24,990 nt of DNA from Lachnospiraceae bacterium UBA7225 (GTDB lineage: Bacteria; Bacillota; Clostridia; Lachnospirales; Lachnospiraceae): the NCBI GenBank assembly GCA_002473385.1, contig DKTR01000097.1:1-24990 (forward strand), in the 5' to 3' direction. Within the stretch, counting starts at the first letter, position 1; the number at the start of each line of letters is the position of its first letter. Positions 21,606-24,990 of the stretch are shown piece by piece. The notes beneath the pieces are model-generated. The model ran no database searches. It had not been told where the DNA came from and worked only from the letters and a program-made list of their open reading frames with translations. A program made the translations under genes and the position numbers.

Positions 21606-23132
21606 ATGCGGACGGGCAGAGAGGTACGACAGAGTAGTAATGCACGGCAGAGCAGAGAGGTACGACAGAGCAGTAATGCACGGCAGAGCAGTAATACACG
21701 GCAGAGCAGAGAGATGCGGAGAAGCCGGGAAATCCGGTATAAAGAAAGCCGCAGCAGGCGGAAAAAAGAGATGCGCCGGAAGGCTCTTCTGGGCGCAGCA
21801 GGATTTCTCGTCCTGGTCTACATAGGAACCGGTGTATATTTCCGCTTTCATTTTTATGAGGGGACGATTGTTTACGGAGCGGACTGCAGCAATTTAAATG
21901 CAGGCGAGGCGAAGCAGATGGTTGCTGAAAAGCTAGGGGATTATCGTCTGGAAATCAGCGGGCGCGATGTGGAAACGGCGGCAATTACAGCGCAGCAGAT
22001 CGGTCTTTCTTATAAGGATGACGGCGGTATCGACCGGATGCTGAAAAAACAACATGCATTTTTGTGGCCCGTCATGATGCTTCTGGAGAAAAACGACAGC
22101 TCCGCGGTTTCTTTCACCTACGACACTGCACAGGCAGAAGCTGCTTTTGCAAAACTGCCCTGTATGGACGCGGCTCTCGTCCGGTCACCGGCAGATGCTT
22201 ATCTGGAGGCAGCCGACAGCGGCTATGTCGTGAGACCTGAGGAACAGGGAAATCTTCTGGATGAAGAAAAGGCATTTGCAGCGGTCTGTGCCGCACTGGA
22301 TGCCGGAGCGGATACGATATCTCTGGAGGAAGCGGACTGTTATCAAGAGCCGTCCGTCTATCGTGACGATGAGTCGTTAAACCGCGAGGCAGAAGCCCGC
22401 AATCAGTTTACCGGTGCGCATATCACTCTGGATTTCGGAGACCGTCAGGAGATAGTTGGCACAAAAAAAATCGGAGAGTGGCTGGTACCGGAGGCGGATG
22501 GCAGCTATACGCTTGATGAGCAGATGGTGACAGACTATGTTACCGGTCTTGCGTATACCTACGATACCTTTGGACTTGGCAGAGAATTTATGACTTCACT
22601 CGGCTATACTGTCAGCCTGTACGGCGGAGATTATGGCTGGCTGATGGATCAGGAGGCAACGGCTGCTGCGCTTCTGGATGCAATAAAAGAAAAATATGTC
22701 GGCACGATGGAGCCGGTCTACCTTTATTCGGCGATGAGCCGCAATATCGACGACATTGGCGATACTTATGTGGAAGTCTGCATCTCACAGCAGCGCATGT
22801 GGTGCTACGAAAATGGCTGTCTGATGGTGGATACGCCGGTCGTTACCGGCAACCCGAATACTGGGCATGCTACACCGGCAGGCGGAGTGTGGGCAATCGA
22901 TTCAAAGATGCGTAATTATACACTGCGCGGAGAGAATTATGCTGCGCCAGTCGATTACTGGATGGCGTTCAACGAGGACGTGGGCATCCATGACCTGTCT
23001 TCACGGACGGACTTTGGCGGAGATATTTATCTGTACGGCGGTTCTCATGGCTGCGTAAATACTCCATACGACCAGGTACAGCTTATTTATAGCATTGTTT
23101 CCGTCGGCACACCGGTCGTTGTATACGAATAA
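21606..23132 (+). CDS. L,D-transpeptidase (YkuD domain) with repeat-built Arg-rich N-terminus
   Basis: A 508-residue single-pass membrane protein that should cross-link or modify peptidoglycan outside the cell. Residues 1-59 form a very basic cytoplasmic tail built of RQSSNARQSREV-type repeats. One helix spans about 60-78, followed by an extracellular region resembling the peptidoglycan-binding domain of YoaR-type proteins. The C-terminal YkuD catalytic domain has H462 and the active-site motif SHGCVN with C483. Its VTGNPNTGHATPAGGVW segment is also typical. The start ATG 21606 follows AGAGGG. The tail is encoded by imperfect 36-nt tandem repeats, so its length may vary between strains. Confidence 0.9.
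   Translation: MRTGREVRQSSNARQSREVRQSSNARQSSNTRQSREMRRSREIRYKESRSRRKKEMRRKALLGAAGFLVLVYIGTGVYFRFHFYEGTIVYGADCSNLNAGEAKQMVAEKLGDYRLEISGRDVETAAITAQQIGLSYKDDGGIDRMLKKQHAFLWPVMMLLEKNDSSAVSFTYDTAQAEAAFAKLPCMDAALVRSPADAYLEAADSGYVVRPEEQGNLLDEEKAFAAVCAALDAGADTISLEEADCYQEPSVYRDDESLNREAEARNQFTGAHITLDFGDRQEIVGTKKIGEWLVPEADGSYTLDEQMVTDYVTGLAYTYDTFGLGREFMTSLGYTVSLYGGDYGWLMDQEATAAALLDAIKEKYVGTMEPVYLYSAMSRNIDDIGDTYVEVCISQQRMWCYENGCLMVDTPVVTGNPNTGHATPAGGVWAIDSKMRNYTLRGENYAAPVDYWMAFNEDVGIHDLSSRTDFGGDIYLYGGSHGCVNTPYDQVQLIYSIVSVGTPVVVYE
21619..21715 (+). repeat. Tandem 36-nt coding repeat in the L,D-transpeptidase tail
   Basis: The segment GAGGTACGACAGAG starts at 21621 and again at 21657, a period of 36 nt (12 codons). 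A partial third copy (TAATACACGGCAGAGCAGAGAG) follows. The reading frame is preserved because the unit is a multiple of three. Such tracts expand and contract by slippage. Confidence 0.8.
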
Positions 23133-23148
23133 GAAATATGCTTCCCAC

Positions 23149-23177
23149 TTGACAAGCAGGGGTGGATTGGATAGAAT
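23149..23177 (+). promoter_or_regulatory. Sigma-A promoter of icd
   Basis: TTGACA at 23149-23154, a 17-bp spacer, and TAGAAT at 23172-23177. It starts 16 bp after the transpeptidase stop and gives a leader of about 30 nt. Confidence 0.85.
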
Positions 23178-23212
23178 TTGATAAACGCCTGTGAAAGAAG
23201 AGGAGGAAAATT

Positions 23213-24409
23213 ATGGATAAAATTGCAATGAAAACCCCGCTGGTGGAAATGGACGGCGACGAAATGACCAGGATCCTCTGGAAACTGATCAAGGAAGAGC
23301 TGATTCTGCCGTTTGTAGATTTAAAAACAGAGTATTACGACCTCGGACTGGAAAAGCGCAATGAAACAGACGACCAGATCACCGTGGACAGCGCGCTTGC
23401 TGCGAAAAAGTACGGCGTTGCTGTAAAATGCGCCACAATCACGCCAAATGCAGCGCGTGTGAAGGAATACAATCTGAAGGAAATGTGGAAGAGTCCGAAC
23501 GGAACCATCCGCGCGATTTTAGACGGCACTGTATTCCGTGCACCGATCATTGTAAAGGGCATTGAACCGAACGTGCGTACATGGAAAAAACCGATCACAA
23601 TTGCAAGACACGCTTACGGCGATGTTTATAAGGCAGCAGAAATGAAGATTCCGGGAGCCGGAAAAGCAGAACTGGTGTTTACGGACGAAAATGGGAACGA
23701 GACGCGCGAACTGATCCACAACTTTAAAGGCAGCGGTGTGCTGCAGGGAATGCACAACCTCACCAGCTCCATCGAGAGCTTTGCGAGAAGCTGCTTTGCC
23801 TATGCGCTGGATACAAAGCAGGATCTGTGGTTTGCCACCAAGGATACGATCTCCAAGAAATATGATCATACCTTCAAGGATATCATGCAGGAAATTTTTG
23901 ACGCAGAGTATGCAGATAAATTCAAAGAGGCGGGTATTACTTATTTCTATACCCTGATTGACGACGCAGTAGCACGTGTTATGAAGTCGGAAGGCGGATA
24001 TATCTGGGCATGCAAGAATTATGACGGCGACGTTATGAGCGATATGATCTCTTCCGCGTTTGGTTCTCTTGCGATGATGACCTCCGTACTGGTATCCCCG
24101 GACGGCTGCTACGAGTATGAAGCGGCGCACGGAACCGTACAGCGCCATTACTATAAGCATCTGCAGGGGGAGGAAACCTCTACAAACTCTGTGGCAACCA
24201 TCTTCGCATGGAGCGGTGCGCTCAGAAAGCGCGGCGAACTGGATAATCTTCCGGATCTGATGGCATTTGCCGACAAACTCGAAGCAGCAACCATTGCCAC
24301 CATCGAGGAGGGTAAAATGACAAAAGATCTTGCCCTCATTACGACCCTGGAAAACGTCACGGTGTTAAACAGTGCAGACTTTATCCGCGCGATCCGCGGG
24401 AAATTATAG
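23213..24409 (+). CDS. icd: NADP-type isocitrate dehydrogenase
   Basis: A 398-residue enzyme of the eukaryote-like (IDH1-type) subfamily that converts isocitrate to 2-oxoglutarate and CO2. The substrate residues fall at the same numbers as in human IDH1: S94, R100, R109, R132 (ARHAYGDVY) and Y139. The C-terminal YEAAHGTVQRHYYKH and TNSVATIFAW segments are typical. AGAGGAGG precedes ATG 23213. It has its own promoter and terminator, so it is a single-gene unit. With the mdh, fumarase and fumarate reductase genes upstream, it suggests a split, incomplete TCA cycle: oxidative to 2-oxoglutarate, reductive to succinate. Citrate synthase and aconitase are not in the window. Confidence 0.95.
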   Translation: MDKIAMKTPLVEMDGDEMTRILWKLIKEELILPFVDLKTEYYDLGLEKRNETDDQITVDSALAAKKYGVAVKCATITPNAARVKEYNLKEMWKSPNGTIRAILDGTVFRAPIIVKGIEPNVRTWKKPITIARHAYGDVYKAAEMKIPGAGKAELVFTDENGNETRELIHNFKGSGVLQGMHNLTSSIESFARSCFAYALDTKQDLWFATKDTISKKYDHTFKDIMQEIFDAEYADKFKEAGITYFYTLIDDAVARVMKSEGGYIWACKNYDGDVMSDMISSAFGSLAMMTSVLVSPDGCYEYEAAHGTVQRHYYKHLQGEETSTNSVATIFAWSGALRKRGELDNLPDLMAFADKLEAATIATIEEGKMTKDLALITTLENVTVLNSADFIRAIRGKL

Positions 24410-24416
24410 CATCATA

Positions 24417-24446
24417 GCCGGGGCTTTTGACCCCGGCAGCATTTTT
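24417..24446 (+). terminator. Terminator after icd, between convergent genes
   Basis: GCCGGGG (24417-24423) pairs with CCCCGGC (24431-24437) over a CTTTTGA loop, then AGCATTTTTA. The T-run is on the + strand side only, so it mainly serves icd. The convergent ABC-F gene ends at 24448. Confidence 0.85.
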
Positions 24447-24447
24447 A

Positions 24448-24990
24448 TCACATCAGCGTCTCCCAAAGCTCGTACAGTTTTTCAAGCTTTTGGGAGATTT
24501 CGTATTTTTCATTGTTCAACTCCATGCAGCGGGCAGCATCGGAATAGACCTCCGGCTGTGCAAGCAGTTCATCAAGCTCACCGTCGCGCTGCTCCAGCTC
24601 CTGGATCTGATTTTCTGTTTTTTTCAGATCATTCTGACGCTTGCGCTCGCGCGCCTGTTCCTCTTTCTGCTGCTTCCAGTCACGCTTTACATCGGATTCT
24701 TCTGTCCCCGATGGAGCAGAGGCGACTGCATTTCCGAAAAGCCCGGCAGTGTTTTTTTCCGCTGCGCCAGGAGCGTATATGCGCGTCAGTTCTTCCTTTT
24801 TTTCAAGATAATAATCGTAGTTCCCGATATAATTTACCAGCGTATTTCCGGTAAGCTCCAGAATGCGCGATGCTGTCTCATTAATAAAATAACGGTCGTG
24901 CGATACATATAGCACTGTGCCGGTGTACTGGTTAAGGGCATTCTCCAGAATCTCTTTCGAGGTAATATCAAGATGGTTGGTCGGCTCGTC
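24448..24990 (-). CDS. ABC-F family ATPase, C-terminal part (cut by window end)
   Basis: The frame runs to the window edge and has no start here; 180 C-terminal residues are visible. It opens with the second-domain Walker B motif DEPTNHLDI, then the H-loop SHDRYF and the ABC-F typical sequence NETASRILEL...NYIGNYDYYLEKK. A long charged coiled-coil follows (about the last 100 residues, rich in K, E, Q and R), as in Uup/YfmR-type ABC-F proteins. These soluble proteins act on the ribosome, for example rescuing stalled translation or protecting against antibiotics; the subtype cannot be decided from this part. It is transcribed towards icd. Confidence 0.9.
   Translation of the reverse strand, partial: DEPTNHLDITSKEILENALNQYTGTVLYVSHDRYFINETASRILELTGNTLVNYIGNYDYYLEKKEELTRIYAPGAAEKNTAGLFGNAVASAPSGTEESDVKRDWKQQKEEQARERKRQNDLKKTENQIQELEQRDGELDELLAQPEVYSDAARCMELNNEKYEISQKLEKLYELWETLM

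Noticed and set aside
24372..24912. Plus-strand ORFs of about 160 codons at the right end
   Set aside because: They are antisense to the ABC-F gene, whose DEPTNHLD and SHDRYF motifs fix the real strand and frame.
1..24990. CRISPR array, tRNA, rRNA, insertion sequence or prophage genes
   Set aside because: No regularly spaced direct repeats with unique spacers, no transposase or integrase frame, and no tRNA or rRNA segments were recognised on either strand.

Overview
The window looks like chromosomal DNA of an anaerobic, gut-type Firmicute, most likely a Lachnospiraceae member and possibly an acetogen (Blautia/Marvinbryantia-like). This is inferred from strong AGGAGG ribosome binding sites, TTGACA-17-TATAAT-type promoters, methyl-branch folate enzymes, abundant ferredoxin-type Fe-S proteins and a Bce-type antibiotic-sensing module. 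No rRNA, tRNA, CRISPR array, insertion sequence or phage gene was seen.

Layout. (1) 1-1842: a mosaic of palindromic repeats, then fchA-folD, the methenyl-THF cyclohydrolase / methylene-THF dehydrogenase pair of one-carbon metabolism, closed by a terminator. (2) 1847-13831: a long + strand operon. It has a promoter embedded in three 26-bp tandem repeats resembling operators of the NADH sensor Rex. The genes are malate dehydrogenase, hdrB-hdrC-hdrA, flxD-flxC-flxB-flxA (a soluble NADH dehydrogenase/heterodisulfide-reductase-type complex), a two-subunit fumarate reductase without membrane anchor, two-subunit class I fumarase and a small membrane protein. A strong terminator follows. (3) 13860-15983: a class II aldolase and a PfkB-family kinase with their own promoter. 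(4) 16021-20572: response regulator, intramembrane-sensing histidine kinase and a BceAB-type ABC transporter. (5) 20582-21505: a DUF1294 membrane protein, then a cobalamin riboswitch with a strong promoter but no recognisable gene before the next terminator. (6) 21606-23132: an L,D-transpeptidase with a repeat-built Arg-rich N-terminus. (7) 23149-24437: NADP-type isocitrate dehydrogenase with promoter and terminator. (8) 24448-24990, minus strand: the C-terminal part of an ABC-F ATPase, cut by the window edge.

How the genes fit together. The long operon contains every soluble step from oxaloacetate to succinate (malate dehydrogenase, fumarase, fumarate reductase) together with a complete HdrABC-FlxABCD set. 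The parsimonious reading is that NADH enters through FlxA and passes via FlxB/C/D to the HdrA flavin. There, exergonic fumarate reduction could be coupled to reduction of ferredoxin by flavin-based electron bifurcation. The absence of any cytochrome b or quinone-binding anchor, the predicted non-covalent FAD in the flavoprotein, and the Rex-like operators all fit a cytoplasmic redox-balancing system. The electron route and its stoichiometry are inference. This is the most interesting system in the window. A second point is that FolD lacks the catalytic Lys and Gln of the cyclohydrolase reaction, which gives the adjacent FchA a clear job.
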